Shown piece after piece: positions 39,819-50,275 of a stretch of DNA of 64,000 nucleotides. Position 1 is the first letter of the stretch. The number at the start of each line of letters is the position of its first letter. The DNA is taken from NCBI RefSeq assembly GCF_000784835.1, contig NZ_JSFH01000007.1, forward strand, positions 62,001-126,000, given 5' to 3'. The DNA comes from Thermotoga sp. Mc24. GTDB lineage: Bacteria > Thermotogota > Thermotogae > Thermotogales > Thermotogaceae. A program made the position numbers and the translations under genes. The notes beneath the pieces are model-generated. The model made no database searches. It was not told where the DNA came from and saw only the letters and a program-made list of their open reading frames with translations.

Positions 39819-40643
39819 GTGTTATACAAGGAGCTTGGAAGGACAGGGGAAAAGATACCGGCTTTGGGCCTTGGAACATGGGGTATCGGTGGTTTTGAAA
39901 CACCCGATTACTCGAGAGACGAGGAGATGATCGACCTTTTGAAAACAGCGATCGAGATGGGATACACCCACATAGATACGGCGGAGTACTACGGCGGCGG
40001 ACACGCAGAGGAACTCATCGGTAAGGCGATAAAGGACTTCAAGCGCGAGGATCTTTTCATAGTGTCCAAGGTGTGGCCGACACACCTGAGAAGGGACGAT
40101 CTCTTGCGCTCCCTCGAGAACACCCTCAAACGACTCGACACGGACTACGTGGATCTTTACTTGATTCACTGGCCGAATCCAGAAATTCCCCTGGGAGAGA
40201 CCCTTTCCGCAATGGCAGAGGGTGTCAGACAGGGCCTCATCAGATACATAGGGGTTTCGAATTTCGACAGAAAACTCCTCGAGGAGGCCATCAAAAAGTC
40301 TCAGGAACCCATAGTCTGCGATCAGGTCAAGTACAACATAGAAGACAGAGATCCAGAAAGAGATGGACTTCTCGAGTTCTGCCAGAAGAACGGAGTGACT
40401 CTGGTGGCTTACTCTCCACTGAGAAGAACTCTTCTTTCAGAAAAAGCGAAGAGAACACTCGAAGAAGTGGCGAAAAATCACAACGCAACGGTCTATCAGA
40501 TCATGCTCGCGTGGCTTCTCGCAAAACCAAACGTTGTTGCCATTCCGAAGGCCGGCAGAGTAGAACATCTCAGGGAGAATCTGAAAGCAGCGGAGATCAA
40601 ACTTTCCGAAGAGGAAATGAAGCTACTGGACAGCCTTGGCTAA
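39819..40643 (+). CDS. Aldo/keto reductase
   Basis: 274 residues, (beta/alpha)8 NADPH-dependent carbonyl reductase. Seen: GTWGIGGF, GYTHIDTAEYYGGGHAEELIGKA (catalytic Asp and Tyr), IVSKVWPTHLRR (catalytic Lys), DLYLIHWPNPEIPL (His) and IPKAGRVEHLRENLKAAE. GTG at 39819 follows AGGAGGTGATCAG. Substrate unknown. Its last 21 bases overlap the convergent HAD gene. Confidence 0.93.
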   Translation: MLYKELGRTGEKIPALGLGTWGIGGFETPDYSRDEEMIDLLKTAIEMGYTHIDTAEYYGGGHAEELIGKAIKDFKREDLFIVSKVWPTHLRRDDLLRSLENTLKRLDTDYVDLYLIHWPNPEIPLGETLSAMAEGVRQGLIRYIGVSNFDRKLLEEAIKKSQEPIVCDQVKYNIEDRDPERDGLLEFCQKNGVTLVAYSPLRRTLLSEKAKRTLEEVAKNHNATVYQIMLAWLLAKPNVVAIPKAGRVEHLRENLKAAEIKLSEEEMKLLDSLG

Positions 40644-41402
40644 TTCTCCAAGGTTTTTGAAGACGAAGTCCGGTTTTGTTTCAGCCCTTTCGAGGTCTTC
40701 CGGGGTAGTCTCACCGGTGAGAACGAGAATGGAGACTATTCCCGCGTTCTTTCCCAGTTTCACGTCCGTGTACAGTCTGTCTCCTACCATTGCCATTTTC
40801 TCTTTTGGAATACTGAATTTATCGGATATTATATCCACAACCAGTGGATTGGGTTTCCCAGCGATCAGGTCTGGCTTTCTTTCCGTCGAAGCTTCTATCG
40901 CTGCCATGATGCTTCCAGCGTCCGGAATGGGTCCTTCTTTCGAAGGACAGTTGATGTCCGGATGGGTGGCTATGTAGAATTTTCCCTTTCTGAGTAAAAC
41001 ACAGGCCTTTTTCAACCTTTCATACGTCAGTGTTTTGTCAAAACCCAGGACCACGAAATCCGGATTTTCCTCATCGATGACGTGTCCGTAAGACTCAAAG
41101 ACCTTCCTCAACTGTGAAGTTCCCAGAAGAAAGATACGACACCTTCCAAACCGCTTCAGCATATACTCTGCGGTGATTTCTCCAGAGGTTATGACGGCAT
41201 CGTCCGGCACGTTCACTCCCATGTTTCTCAGCTTCCTCACGTAGTCCTGTGGACCAAGCGAAGAGTTGTTGGTGAAAAAGACGAATCTTTTATTCCTATC
41301 TTTCAAAGTCTTCAGAAATTCCAGAGATCCAGGAAGAAGCGAATCATCCAGATAGAAAGTCCCGTCCATGTCTAAGATGAAGAGTTCTATTTTATCCAGC
41401 AT
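40623..41402 (-). CDS. HAD-family sugar phosphatase, NagD-like
   Basis: 259 residues. HAD motifs FILDMDGTFYLDD (nucleophile Asp), FFTNNSSLGPQDYVRKL, and MVGDRLYTDVKLGKNAG; a C2 cap lies between, with GAPIPDAGSIMAAIE-like IPDAGSIMAAIEAS. NagD/4-nitrophenylphosphatase subgroup. Overlaps trmH by 11 nt. Last gene of the long ruvB-led operon. Confidence 0.92.
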   Translation of the reverse strand: MLDKIELFILDMDGTFYLDDSLLPGSLEFLKTLKDRNKRFVFFTNNSSLGPQDYVRKLRNMGVNVPDDAVITSGEITAEYMLKRFGRCRIFLLGTSQLRKVFESYGHVIDEENPDFVVLGFDKTLTYERLKKACVLLRKGKFYIATHPDINCPSKEGPIPDAGSIMAAIEASTERKPDLIAGKPNPLVVDIISDKFSIPKEKMAMVGDRLYTDVKLGKNAGIVSILVLTGETTPEDLERAETKPDFVFKNLGELAKAVQ

Positions 41403-42120
41403 CTTTCATCCTCCTCTGTCTCACAGCTTCGAAGAGAACTATCCCCACACTCACCGAAACGTTCAGGGAATCTATGTCGTTCTCCATCGGGATGGTGACC
41501 ACTTTGTCGCACTTTTCCCGCACGAGTCTTCTGATGCCTTCTCCCTCGTTACCAAAGACAAAGGCAGTGGGAAAGGTGAAATCCTCCTCGTAGATAGGTG
41601 TTCCATCTATGTCTGAAGCGTAAGTCCAGATGCCTTTTTCTTTTAATTCCTCTATCGTTCTTGCCAGATTGGTTACAACGGCGATTCTGGCTCTGAAAAC
41701 CGTTCCAGCCGAAACTTTCACGACGGTTTCCGTTACCTTAACTGACTTGTCCTTTGGAATGATGATTCCATTCGCTCCCGCACCCACGGACGTTCTCACG
41801 ATCGCACCGAGATTGTGTGGATCCTGAATCTGGTCGAGAAGAACTACCAGAGGTGGCGTCTTCGCTTCGAGAATTTCCTCCACAGAACTGTACCGGTACT
41901 CTTCTATATCGAAAACCACTCCCTGATGCTTCTTCGTTCCCGAGAGGTTCTTCAATTTTTCTTCCGATTCGAAAGAGTACCTGATCCCTCTCTTTTCAAC
42001 TTCTTCCACAAGAGATAGAAAGTAACTGCCTGGATTTTGCATTTTCTGGAAGAACACTTTCTTTATAGGAACGTTATTCCTGAGCGCTTCCTCCAGGATC
42101 TTTCTTCCGTAGACCCTCAA
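41392..42120 (-). CDS. SpoU-family RNA 2'-O-methyltransferase (RlmB-like)
   Basis: 242 residues. N-terminal L30e-like substrate-binding domain (VYGRKILEEALRNNVPIKKVFF), then the trefoil-knot SPOUT domain with VVLLDQIQDPHNLGAIVRTSVGAGA, FVFGNEGEGIRRLV and IPMENDIDSLNVSVSVGIVLFEAVRQR. Likely acts on 23S rRNA as RlmB does, but TrmH-like tRNA targets are not excluded. Its start overlaps mrnC by 47 nt. Confidence 0.93.
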   Translation of the reverse strand: MRVYGRKILEEALRNNVPIKKVFFQKMQNPGSYFLSLVEEVEKRGIRYSFESEEKLKNLSGTKKHQGVVFDIEEYRYSSVEEILEAKTPPLVVLLDQIQDPHNLGAIVRTSVGAGANGIIIPKDKSVKVTETVVKVSAGTVFRARIAVVTNLARTIEELKEKGIWTYASDIDGTPIYEEDFTFPTAFVFGNEGEGIRRLVREKCDKVVTIPMENDIDSLNVSVSVGIVLFEAVRQRRMKDAG

Positions 42121-42496
42121 GATCTATCACCACCCGAAGCAGTTCTTCGATCCGGTCAAAGTCTCTTTTCAGAAAAAGGTAACCGATCAGGGCTTCAAAG
42201 CCGGTGCTCTTTCTGTAGGCGGGGTCGTTCCCGTGTCTTTTCGCCGCCTTCGAATTCATCGCTCTTTTCACTATTTCTTGCTCCTTTTCATCGAGGAGAT
42301 TCCATATATTCTCCAGCATCCATGCCTGACCATGTTTTGAGGTGTGTTCTTTGACCCTCTCGTGTATGACGGACATTCTGTAATTCCCTGTGAACATCGA
42401 TCTGAATATGAGTTCTAGAACGGCATCTCCCAGGTACGCGAGAACGATCGATGGTAATTTCTCTGGTTCTGCTTCGAATTTGAAGAGCTTTTCCAC
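42074..42496 (-). CDS. mrnC: Mini-ribonuclease III
   Basis: 140 residues; RNase III catalytic domain without the dsRNA-binding domain, used for 23S rRNA 3'/5' maturation in Firmicutes. Seen: LAYLGDAVLELIFRSMF (catalytic Asp), RNSKAAKRHGNDPAYRKSTGFEALIGYLFL with the second acidic site in FEALIGYL. Directly before trmH and overlapping it; this mrnC-rlmB pairing is also common in Firmicutes. Confidence 0.92.
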   Translation of the reverse strand: MEKLFKFEAEPEKLPSIVLAYLGDAVLELIFRSMFTGNYRMSVIHERVKEHTSKHGQAWMLENIWNLLDEKEQEIVKRAMNSKAAKRHGNDPAYRKSTGFEALIGYLFLKRDFDRIEELLRVVIDLEGLRKKDPGGSAQE

Positions 42497-42500
42497 TCTT

Positions 42501-44149
<1,649 letters not shown>

Positions 44150-44158
44150 GTTTTCACC

Positions 44159-44995
44159 TCAGAGTTTTCTAATGACCTCGAAGATGATCTGTGCGATCTT
44201 TCTCCCCGTCTTCTCAGCAACTTCCAGGACTTCCTCTGCGGTGAGTGGCTTTAGGTCTTCAGGGACGGCCCTGTCGGTGATGGCGGAGATTCCCAAGACT
44301 CTTATCTGACCGTGCCTCGCCACTATGACTTCCGGAACGGTTGACATTCCAACGGCATCGGCTCCGAATTTTCTGAGCATCCTGAGCTCAGCGGGCGTTT
44401 CGAAACATGGTCCCGTAACAGCCACATAGACACCTTGATAGACGGGAATACCGAGTTCTCTAGCACTGTTGTAAGCGAGTTCTATAAGTTCCTTATCGTA
44501 AGGCTCTGACATGTCCGGAAACCTGGGACCCCACTCGTCCACGTTGGGACCTATGAGAGGGTTGTCACCCATGAAGTTGATGTGGTCGGTTATGATCATG
44601 GGTCTTCCCACTTCGAAATCCGGATTCAACCCGCCAGCGGCGTTGGTGACAACCAGAATTTCCACACCGAGAAGTTGCATCACCCTGATGGGGAATGTGA
44701 CTTCCTTCATTGAATATCCCTCGTAGTAGTGAAATCTTCCGTTCATCAGCATGACGTTCTTTCCGAAGAGTTTCCCGAAGATCAACTCACCCTTGTGGCC
44801 CGGGGCTGTGGAAATGGGAAATCCCGGTATCTCGCTGTAAGGTATCTTCTTTGATGTTCCTTCCTTTTCCACCTCGTCTGCTATGACAGAAAGACCAGAA
44901 CCCAGTATTATCGCTATTTCGGGTGTTTCATCGATCTGGCCTTTCAGATATTCAACTGCTTTTTCCACTCTCTCCTTGTAGGTCTTTATATCCAC
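44159..44995 (-). CDS. Purine nucleoside phosphorylase
   Basis: 278 residues; phosphorolysis of purine nucleosides. Seen: IAIILGSGLSVIADEVE, STAPGHKGELIFGKLFGKNVMLMNGRFHYYEGY, VTNAAGGLNPDFEVG, VYVAVTGPCFETPAELRML and VGMSTVPEVIVARH. Trimeric high-molecular-type PNP I. GTG at 44995 follows GGGGAGGTG; the longer open frame upstream starts inside dnaB's downstream spacer. Confidence 0.95.
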   Translation of the reverse strand: MDIKTYKERVEKAVEYLKGQIDETPEIAIILGSGLSVIADEVEKEGTSKKIPYSEIPGFPISTAPGHKGELIFGKLFGKNVMLMNGRFHYYEGYSMKEVTFPIRVMQLLGVEILVVTNAAGGLNPDFEVGRPMIITDHINFMGDNPLIGPNVDEWGPRFPDMSEPYDKELIELAYNSARELGIPVYQGVYVAVTGPCFETPAELRMLRKFGADAVGMSTVPEVIVARHGQIRVLGISAITDRAVPEDLKPLTAEEVLEVAEKTGRKIAQIIFEVIRKL

Positions 44996-45032
44996 ATCGA
45001 ACACCTCCCCGGTCTTTTTCAAGAAAATTCTA

Positions 45033-46388
45033 TCATGAGTGCACCACATCTACTTCATGGAACGTAACTGTTCTGGGGTCGAAGATGAGGGTGATCGTTC
45101 CAACGGGACCGTTTCTCTGTTTACCTATTATGATCTCGGCTTCATGGGGTTCGTGAAGTTTACTTTCTTCTTTGGACTTTTTGCTCCTGTAATATTCCTC
45201 CCTGTAAATGAAGATGACTGTGTCTGCGTCTTGCTCTATTGCACCGGACTCTCTGAGATCGCTCAACCTTGGTCTTTTATCTTCTCTCTGTTCCACAGCC
45301 CTTGAGAGCTGTGAGAGTGCTATCACCACTATGTCGAGTTCTCTTGCGAGGAGCTTCAGAGATCTCGAGATCTCGGATATTTCCTGCTGTCTGCTTTCTT
45401 TTCTTCCTTTCAGGTGCATGAGCTGAAGGTAGTCGACAAAAATAGCCTTTATATCGTATTCCTTTTTCATTCTTCTCGCTTTCGCCCTCAACGATCGTGG
45501 ATCAAGGAGTGATTCGTCGTCCACCACTATGGGTGCTTTGTAGAGTCTGGAAGCCGCTATCGTGAGCCTTTCCCATTTCTCTTGATCCAAGTATCCTGTT
45601 CTGATGCTGTAAAGATCCACACCGGACTCCATACTGAGAAGCCTCTGAGCGAGTTGTTCCTTGGACATCTCGAGACTGAATATCCCAACAGGAATTTCGA
45701 AATCGACAGCCATGTTCCTCGCTATTGAAAGTGCGAAGGAGGTTTTTCCCATGGATGGCCGTGCGGCTATGATCACCAGATCGGAACTGTGGAATCCCGT
45801 TGTCTGTTTGTCCAGACTCTTGAATCCCGTTGGAAGTCCTGTCACGAGAACACCGGGTTCTATGAGATTGGCTCTTTCTCTGAAATTCTCTAGGTTTTCA
45901 AAAACCCGGTGCATGATACCTCTCAGATGATCGTAGGATTTCGTCGTTTTCATTTCAGAGATCTCGAAGATCATCTTCTCTGCGTTATCGAGGAGAATCT
46001 CCACGTCTTCTTCCATGTAAGCACTTTCTGAGATTTTTCTTGAGACCTCTATGAGTCTCCTCAGAATGGATTTTTCTTTTACAACTTCGGCATAATACAG
46101 GGCGTGTGCAGAACTGGGTACAGCCTCAGCGAGCTGGGCCACTTCCAGATCTCCTCCGACTTCTTCGAGTTTTCCCATACTCTGGAGTTTGTCACAGACA
46201 GAAACCACATCCACCGGTTTTCCTTCGTCGTAAAGCTCTTCCATTGCTCTGAAAATGTACTGGTGTTTTTTCAGGTAGAAATCTTCGTGGCTCAGGATTT
46301 CGAGAACGTCGTTTATAACGGATGGATCTATCAATATGCTTCCGAGCACGGCAATTTCGGCCTCCAAGTTGTGTGGAGGAACGCGCAT
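45033..46388 (-). CDS. dnaB: Replicative DNA helicase
   Basis: 451 residues; hexameric 5'-3' helicase. N-terminal collar domain (PPHNLEAEIAVLGSILIDP), RecA core with Walker A ARPSMGKTSFAL (209-220), Walker B IKAIFVDYLQLM, IVIALSQLSRAVEQREDKRPRLSDLRESGAIEQDADTV and the arginine finger region IIGKQRNGPVGT. No intein. ATG at 46388 follows GAGGTGAG. Confidence 0.97.
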   Translation of the reverse strand: MRVPPHNLEAEIAVLGSILIDPSVINDVLEILSHEDFYLKKHQYIFRAMEELYDEGKPVDVVSVCDKLQSMGKLEEVGGDLEVAQLAEAVPSSAHALYYAEVVKEKSILRRLIEVSRKISESAYMEEDVEILLDNAEKMIFEISEMKTTKSYDHLRGIMHRVFENLENFRERANLIEPGVLVTGLPTGFKSLDKQTTGFHSSDLVIIAARPSMGKTSFALSIARNMAVDFEIPVGIFSLEMSKEQLAQRLLSMESGVDLYSIRTGYLDQEKWERLTIAASRLYKAPIVVDDESLLDPRSLRAKARRMKKEYDIKAIFVDYLQLMHLKGRKESRQQEISEISRSLKLLARELDIVVIALSQLSRAVEQREDKRPRLSDLRESGAIEQDADTVIFIYREEYYRSKKSKEESKLHEPHEAEIIIGKQRNGPVGTITLIFDPRTVTFHEVDVVHS

Positions 46389-46399
46389 GTTCTCACCTC

Positions 46400-48946
46400 T
46401 CAAAAAACGTTGAGCCCTATCCCTTCTTCCGTGTCGAAACCAATACCGCTGTTCGGGAAATCTCTTATGAAGAAAAGAATGGAGAAACTTTCGAGAGTGA
46501 AATTCCTGCCGAATGAAGCTGAGACCTTCGTTCCAAGACAGTGCAGTGCCTTTTCGATGGACAGAGAAAATTTTTCCACATTCCAGTCTTTCAAGGAAAA
46601 AGATATTTCCAGCACCGGATCACCATTCTTTGTCTGATAAGAAAATTCCAGGTTGTCGCTGGAATAACTCATTTTCAAAGAGTGAGTGGACTCTCCTTTT
46701 TTAAACGTCCCACGTATCCAGAATTTATCCAGTTCAAAGGGATCAACGTTCAGCTTTGTATACGCCGTTATTTGCGGATTTTCCATGAAAAGGAAACTCT
46801 TTCCGTATATCCTCATCTGATCCTCAATGTACTTGATGTGTGGTTCTCTGTAGTAGTAGGTGAAATAGAATCTGTTCAAAAAAGCTCCCATTCTCTGCTG
46901 GAAGTTCCAGCTGGTGTAACTTCTGCTGATCTCATCCAAAACGAATCGGGTTGTGGAGTTCACGGTGTGAGTGATCTCTCCTGTTTTGAACGAGTAAGAG
47001 GCTTTGAGATACGGATCCGAGAACTCCTTGTCAAGGAAATCGTAGGTTGTCTCCAGAGAAGATTCGAAGTTTCCGTAAGAGAGTGCGGCTTTCAAATCGA
47101 TCTCGTTTTTTGCCTCATTTTGGTAAAACTTTCTGAGGTTTTTCCCAGAAACCGTGAAAAGCTTGTAGTAACTCTCAAAAGAGAAAGGCCCCACGGGTAC
47201 TCTGAGTGTGGTTGTGAACAGATTTCCGACACGGTAGCCGTCTTCGTTCGATCTGTACACGCCAGCGTATATTTTATCATCCAGTATGAGGAACTTTCCG
47301 AGGGAAAGATTCCGAAAGTCCCATATGGAGTCTGTCTTGAGGTAACTCGTTCGTTCGTCGAGGTTTTGGTTTTCAAACAAGTACTTTCCAGTGGTACTGA
47401 CGCTCACGGACTGAAAAAGCAAGAAGGGAACGGAACGAAAAGAAAGACTCACCGACCCGGAGTTTCTCTTTTCCTGATCATCCATACGCGTTTCGTGGTT
47501 GAAACTGTCCACAGAAAAAGTTCCTACATCCGTTTTGACGGTCACTTTTTTCACAGTTACTCGTGGGAATATGTAACTGTCTTTGCCATCCGATTCTTTT
47601 TTGAGAATCACGTCAAGGCTTCCGTTCAGAATCTTCTCTTTTCTTTCGAACTGGTATACTCTCTCTTCGTTTTTCTGTGAGAAAAGGAAGGTGTTCTTGC
47701 TGTCGAAGAACTTTACCAGAACGCTGTGGGATGTCGATTCTTTGTAGTCCAGATTCAAAGACCAGTTTCCCACCTTGTGATTCCAGTTGAGTTCCTTCGA
47801 TAATTCTCCATTCAGTACACTTTTGGTTGAAAAATACAGGAGTCCAGAGGGGTAAGACACGTTGTAGGAGGTTTTCAGGTAAGGATTATTCCCCACGCCC
47901 ACTTCAACGGAGAACGGTTGCGGTTTGTCGGATAGAGAAGTGAAAAAGATGGGTTGATAAAACAGCGGTATCTCCAGAAGATAGAAGACCACATCCTTTG
48001 CCAAGAGGTAGTCGTTCTCTTTTATTTCTATGTATCTGGCTTTGAGTTTGTAATGGGGTGGGGTTTCCGAGCAAGTAGAGATAGAACCCATTTCCATAGT
48101 CGTTTTTGATCCCTCAGAAGTGAGCTCTTCGCTGGACAGATAAATTTTCTTCTTTTCTTTTTCTATTTCGAGAACAGTGCTTCCCCGTATGTGAGTAAGG
48201 ACACTTTTTTCGTTTTCTAGATAGAAGATCAAACGTTCACTCATCAGAATCGTATCGGCTTTTCTGTATATCACTCCGCCTGAAGCTTCGAGTTTTTTCG
48301 CTTTTCCTTCTTCGGTGAGCTGAACTGTGGCTTCGCTCGCCTGGACAGTCATATCTTTGTAGGCTATTTCAACATTTCCATGAAAGATCATTTCCTCTGG
48401 AAACCTTTCCATTCGATCGGACACTATGACAACCTGTGATGAAAAAAGAGAAGAAACGACGAGGATAAAGACGACGAAAAACAGTCTCGAGAGAAATTCT
48501 GTGATTCTGTAAGCGAGAAAGGTATCGAGAAGGATAAACAGGAGAGTTCCAACTATCGTGAACACGATGTTTGGTATCCACGGTGCGAGTACAGGATCAA
48601 GAAGATTTTCCTTTCCCATGGCACTGAGCCACGCTCCGCTTCCCTGATAAAGAACAACGAGTACGAAGGTGAAGATCACACCCCAGGATTTGCTTCTCAG
48701 CTGAAAGAGAAGAGAGAGCGGCACTCCAACGAGCACTATCACTATTGGTGTCAGAGCGTTCTCGTATCTGCTGTGAAGCTCTACGATCCAGGGAGAAGGT
48801 TTCACTCCCACTTTTTTGAAGAATTCTATCTTTTCCTTGAGTTCCCTTCCCGTCATCTCTTTCGGTGTTTTTCCCACACGAAGGAGTTTTTCTACGTCCT
48901 CCGTGATGTCCAGTTTCATCTCAGAAAAATGCACGTCGAGTTTCAA
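46400..48946 (-). CDS. LptF/G permease C-terminal half fused to OstA/LptD-like outer-membrane protein
   Basis: 848 residues from a TTG. Residues 1-160 are the C-terminal half of a YjgP/YjgQ (LptF/G) permease: a conserved PKEMTGRELKEKIEFFKK segment, then ENALTPIVIVLVGVPLSLLF and three further helices. A hydrophobic stretch (about 160-180) leads into an OstA/LptA-like beta-jellyroll (MIFHGNVEIAYKDMTVQASEATV), then an LptD-like domain with AKDVVFYLLEIPLFYQPIFF and a roughly 500-residue beta-rich barrel ending in Phe (GIGLNVF), the usual outer-membrane C-terminus. The frame continues upstream of the TTG as NNDWYLFDGRYYTVDKDGF, which belongs to the permease, so the first half (48943-49584) is one base out of phase. 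No internal start behind a ribosome site splits permease from OstA part. Confidence 0.8.
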   Translation of the reverse strand: MKLDVHFSEMKLDITEDVEKLLRVGKTPKEMTGRELKEKIEFFKKVGVKPSPWIVELHSRYENALTPIVIVLVGVPLSLLFQLRSKSWGVIFTFVLVVLYQGSGAWLSAMGKENLLDPVLAPWIPNIVFTIVGTLLFILLDTFLAYRITEFLSRLFFVVFILVVSSLFSSQVVIVSDRMERFPEEMIFHGNVEIAYKDMTVQASEATVQLTEEGKAKKLEASGGVIYRKADTILMSERLIFYLENEKSVLTHIRGSTVLEIEKEKKKIYLSSEELTSEGSKTTMEMGSISTCSETPPHYKLKARYIEIKENDYLLAKDVVFYLLEIPLFYQPIFFTSLSDKPQPFSVEVGVGNNPYLKTSYNVSYPSGLLYFSTKSVLNGELSKELNWNHKVGNWSLNLDYKESTSHSVLVKFFDSKNTFLFSQKNEERVYQFERKEKILNGSLDVILKKESDGKDSYIFPRVTVKKVTVKTDVGTFSVDSFNHETRMDDQEKRNSGSVSLSFRSVPFLLFQSVSVSTTGKYLFENQNLDERTSYLKTDSIWDFRNLSLGKFLILDDKIYAGVYRSNEDGYRVGNLFTTTLRVPVGPFSFESYYKLFTVSGKNLRKFYQNEAKNEIDLKAALSYGNFESSLETTYDFLDKEFSDPYLKASYSFKTGEITHTVNSTTRFVLDEISRSYTSWNFQQRMGAFLNRFYFTYYYREPHIKYIEDQMRIYGKSFLFMENPQITAYTKLNVDPFELDKFWIRGTFKKGESTHSLKMSYSSDNLEFSYQTKNGDPVLEISFSLKDWNVEKFSLSIEKALHCLGTKVSASFGRNFTLESFSILFFIRDFPNSGIGFDTEEGIGLNVF

Positions 48947-49584
48947 GAAACCATCTTTATCGACGGTGTAGTACCTTCCATCGAAAAGGTACCAGTCGTT
49001 GTTTTTTTCTGAACCCTTTTTGCAGTGACTATTGTTTCTTCACGCCCGTATCTGAAGATAACCACGTTCCACATTGTGCTCGTTCTCTCGTCGTATTTTT
49101 CCACGTAGAAGTACTGGTCGTCTCCTATCTTTGAGATGACGTTTTCAATGACAAAAACCTCGGGTTTTTTCAGAACGTACTTTGACATCGCTTCTTCTGC
49201 TTTTGATTGATACTCAGGAACGATTTGATCGCTGAGGAAGAAGACCGCGATGGAGAGAAAAGCCCCAAGAATCAGAAAGGGAACGATCAGATTTTTCTGG
49301 GAGATTCCGTGAACCTGGATGGCCATGAGTTCTCTTTCCTCGGAAAGGCGGGAAAACGTCCAGAAAATGGCGAGGAGCACACCAACGGGAACACCCATGG
49401 CGACAAAGTAAGGGAGGTAGTAGTACAGCATGAGAAAGAGTTTTGCTATTCCCACCCTGTGCCTCACTATCAGATCGGAGAGCTGGTAGAGAATCTCGAG
49501 ACTGACGAAGACGATGAAACCACCAAGACCGATCAGGAACGGGATGACAGAAAGTTTCAAGAGATATTTAATCAGAACTTTCAA
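48943..49584 (-). CDS. LptF/G-type permease N-terminal half, frameshifted
   Basis: 213 residues with three transmembrane helices (13-33, 50-78, 100-118) and the YjgP/YjgQ pattern MGVPVGVLLAIFWTFSRLSEERELMAIQVHGIS plus a beta-jellyroll start (YFYVEKYDERTSTMWNVVIFR). Up to KRVQKK it is normal permease; after the run of seven A at 49002-49008 the frame gives a short non-family tail and stops. Reading one extra A continues as NNDWYLFDGRYY into the next gene. Either a frameshift mutation, a sequencing error, or expression by slippage or reinitiation at the overlapping TTGA. Overlaps phoU by 17 nt. Confidence 0.8.
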   Translation of the reverse strand: MKVLIKYLLKLSVIPFLIGLGGFIVFVSLEILYQLSDLIVRHRVGIAKLFLMLYYYLPYFVAMGVPVGVLLAIFWTFSRLSEERELMAIQVHGISQKNLIVPFLILGAFLSIAVFFLSDQIVPEYQSKAEEAMSKYVLKKPEVFVIENVISKIGDDQYFYVEKYDERTSTMWNVVIFRYGREETIVTAKRVQKKTTTGTFSMEGTTPSIKMVS

Positions 49585-50275
49585 AGAGCACCCCTCCGGA
49601 TTTTTTGAAGAGAAGGAGCTCGTCGTGGTAGCACTTGTAAGCCTCCCCCTGAACCATGTAAACGGAGACTTCCACGATGTTGGTGGCGTAATCGGCTATG
49701 ACCTCTATGTTACCGGCTATCTCAAGAAGGAGGAGAGCCCTTTTCACATATTTGGGTGATTCCATCATGTAGAGCAGGAGCTCCTCACGGACCTTTTCAT
49801 ACAGGTCATCGACCTTCGAATCCATCCTGCAAACTTCGAAAGACCTTTCCACGTTCACATCAGCGAACATTCTGAGAGCGAATTTCAACATTTCTGACGT
49901 TTGATTCGCCATGGCTGGAATGTCTTCGAGAGGCTTCAAAGGCGGTTCTTCCATGAGTTCAAGGACATTTTTTGCAATGTCATGACATTTATCGGCTATG
50001 TTTTCGATGAGTTCTGCCACCCTTATACCAGCTGTTACTGTTAGAAGGGGTTTTCCTATAGGAGAAAAGAGGCCGAGCATCTCCATGGCCTTTTCCTGGA
50101 TTTCCACTTCCATCTGATCGACAACCTCTTCATCTGCGATCACTTCCCTGGCGAGCGATTCGTTTCTTTCAACGAGTGAAGATATGGAGTTTCTGAACAT
50201 CTTCTCTATGAACCATCCTGCCTTGAGAACACCTTTCTTGAATTCTTCTACCTTTTCGTTCAAAAGTCTGTTCAC
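49568..50275 (-). CDS. phoU: Phosphate transport accessory protein PhoU
   Basis: 235 residues, two three-helix bundles each with the E/DxxxD metal-site pattern (DEEVVDQMEVEIQEKAMEML and DSKVDDLYEKVREELLLYM). Regulates the Pst system and phosphate signalling; no pst genes are next to it. Matches the length of the structurally known T. maritima PhoU as I recall. Confidence 0.94.
   Translation of the reverse strand: MNRLLNEKVEEFKKGVLKAGWFIEKMFRNSISSLVERNESLAREVIADEEVVDQMEVEIQEKAMEMLGLFSPIGKPLLTVTAGIRVAELIENIADKCHDIAKNVLELMEEPPLKPLEDIPAMANQTSEMLKFALRMFADVNVERSFEVCRMDSKVDDLYEKVREELLLYMMESPKYVKRALLLLEIAGNIEVIADYATNIVEVSVYMVQGEAYKCYHDELLLFKKSGGVLFESSD

Noticed and set aside
46400-48946. An internal start separating the permease half from the OstA/LptD half
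   Set aside because: No ATG/GTG/TTG with a ribosome binding site occurs near the boundary (about residue 150-165), so the fusion reading is kept.
49002-49008. A proven programmed -1 ribosomal frameshift signal in the permease gene
   Set aside because: The A7 run is slippery, but I see no clear Shine-Dalgarno stimulator at the right distance or strong downstream pseudoknot, so only the shift itself is claimed.
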